Below, one piece after another: positions 4,574 to 5,092 of a stretch of 5,092 bases of DNA. Under the pieces are notes generated by a model. The model did not search any database and was not told the DNA's origin. It saw only the letters and a list, made by a program, of their open reading frames with translations. The stretch spans positions 1-5,092 of the forward strand of contig CALJAQ010000140.1 of assembly GCA_938029515.1 (NCBI GenBank). Direction: 5' to 3'. The number at the start of each line of letters is the position of its first letter. Position 1 is the stretch's first letter. A program made the position numbers and the translations under genes. This stretch comes from an uncultured Nitrososphaerales archaeon (GTDB lineage: Archaea > Thermoproteota > Nitrososphaeria > Nitrososphaerales > JAAOZN01).

Positions 4574-5092
4574 GTGAAGGCCACTATCGAGGAGAGGCTT
4601 GCTCTACTGCTGGCTATAAAGGAGGATGGGAAGTTCATCAGCTTCGACCACCTCTACTCTAAGGTGGCTAGGGATGTGGAGGCTGCTGAGCATAGGAGGG
4701 TTGGTGCTGAGGAGGTTCAAAGGGTTTTGGATGAGATGGTCAAGAGCGGGTTTGCGGTGAAGGGTGCTGACGGCTTCGCTAAGACGGCTCTACTCGACGA
4801 TGTTGTGAGAAACGCAGCTGGGCGTATAGGTGCGCTTCTGAACGCCTCTTATCTTAGGGTTTGGGTCGCTAAGGACTATTACCCGAAGGTAGCGGATTAT
4901 ATGATGCCCTTTCTCACAAATAGGGCTGTATCAGCGGTTAAGATCTTCTCAGGCAAGAAGGATCCGCTTAACGAAGTTGAGGCTATCTTTGTAAGATACG
5001 CTAAGTATAAGCCGAAGCCGCAGCTTCTGACTATAGCGAGTAAACAGAGGCTTATTGAGTTGGTTTACGACCATTGCGTTGACTTCATACCC
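4574..5092 (+). CDS. Winged-helix-like protein, partial at 3' end, unidentified
   Basis: An open frame runs without a stop from the region of 4529 to the window end; at least 173 residues are present and the C-terminus is missing. The first 75 residues look like a winged-helix DNA-binding domain: helix EERLALLLAIKED, helix FDHLYSKVARDV, recognition-like helix GAEEVQRVLDEMVKSG, then a short wing (FAVKGADGF). The rest (RVWVAKDYYPKVADYMMPFL ... KPQLLTIASKQRLIELVYDH) looks alpha/beta and could be a sensor domain, possibly PLD-like as in TrmB-type regulators, but I do not recognise it. The start is uncertain: GTG 4574 has AGGGGTG six bases upstream; in-frame GTG 4565 and GTG 4529 would add 3 and 15 residues. 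It is divergent from the transporter gene and may regulate it. Confidence 0.75.
   Translation, partial: MKATIEERLALLLAIKEDGKFISFDHLYSKVARDVEAAEHRRVGAEEVQRVLDEMVKSGFAVKGADGFAKTALLDDVVRNAAGRIGALLNASYLRVWVAKDYYPKVADYMMPFLTNRAVSAVKIFSGKKDPLNEVEAIFVRYAKYKPKPQLLTIASKQRLIELVYDHCVDFIP

Noticed and set aside
1..5092. CRISPR array or tandem repeats
   Set aside because: No regularly spaced repeat of useful length is visible on either strand.

Overview
The window looks archaeal. A GGTGGA-type ribosome-binding site lies just before three of the starts, AT-rich TATA-like boxes precede several genes, starts are often GTG or TTG, the tRNA gene carries no encoded CCA, and the protein families (AbrB/PIN toxin-antitoxin pair, CorA, Fsr-like MFS carrier, DUF6899-like protein, IS5-type transposase remnant) suit a chromosome of the TACK/Thermoproteota group. 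The assignment to a group is inference; no ribosomal marker is present.

Left part (1-1610, all + strand). The window opens in the decayed 3' end of an IS5-type transposase, whose conserved C-terminal motif is still readable across shifted frames. A perfect 8-bp inverted repeat then sits directly in front of a small conserved gene of the DUF6899 type (285-548). After a gap of about 100 bases comes a complete corA-type Mg2+/divalent cation channel gene (654-1610) with the GMN signature and two C-terminal membrane helices.

Middle (1611-3138). About 450 bases without an intact gene separate corA from a vapBC-type toxin-antitoxin operon (2063-2753), which has a good TATA box and overlapping reading frames. 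The gap holds a possible frameshifted gene remnant on the - strand, a tRNA T-arm-like scrap and a nested hairpin. Downstream of vapC, a third reading frame overlaps the toxin end but is broken by two nearby stops. Together with the transposase scrap, this looks like an accessory, decaying stretch.

Right part (3139-5092). A tRNA-Thr(CGT) gene on the - strand follows closely behind an Fsr-like major facilitator transporter gene, also on the - strand. The transporter is divergent from a partial + strand gene that runs off the window and begins with a likely winged-helix domain. The shared intergenic region carries a 12-bp-spaced direct repeat, so a local regulator-transporter pair is possible but unproven.

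I see no CRISPR array, no clear new multi-gene system and no intact mobile element. The items most worth checking are the tRNA-Thr loop substitutions, the inverted repeat before the DUF6899-like gene, the interrupted frame behind vapC, and the divergent transporter/regulator region.
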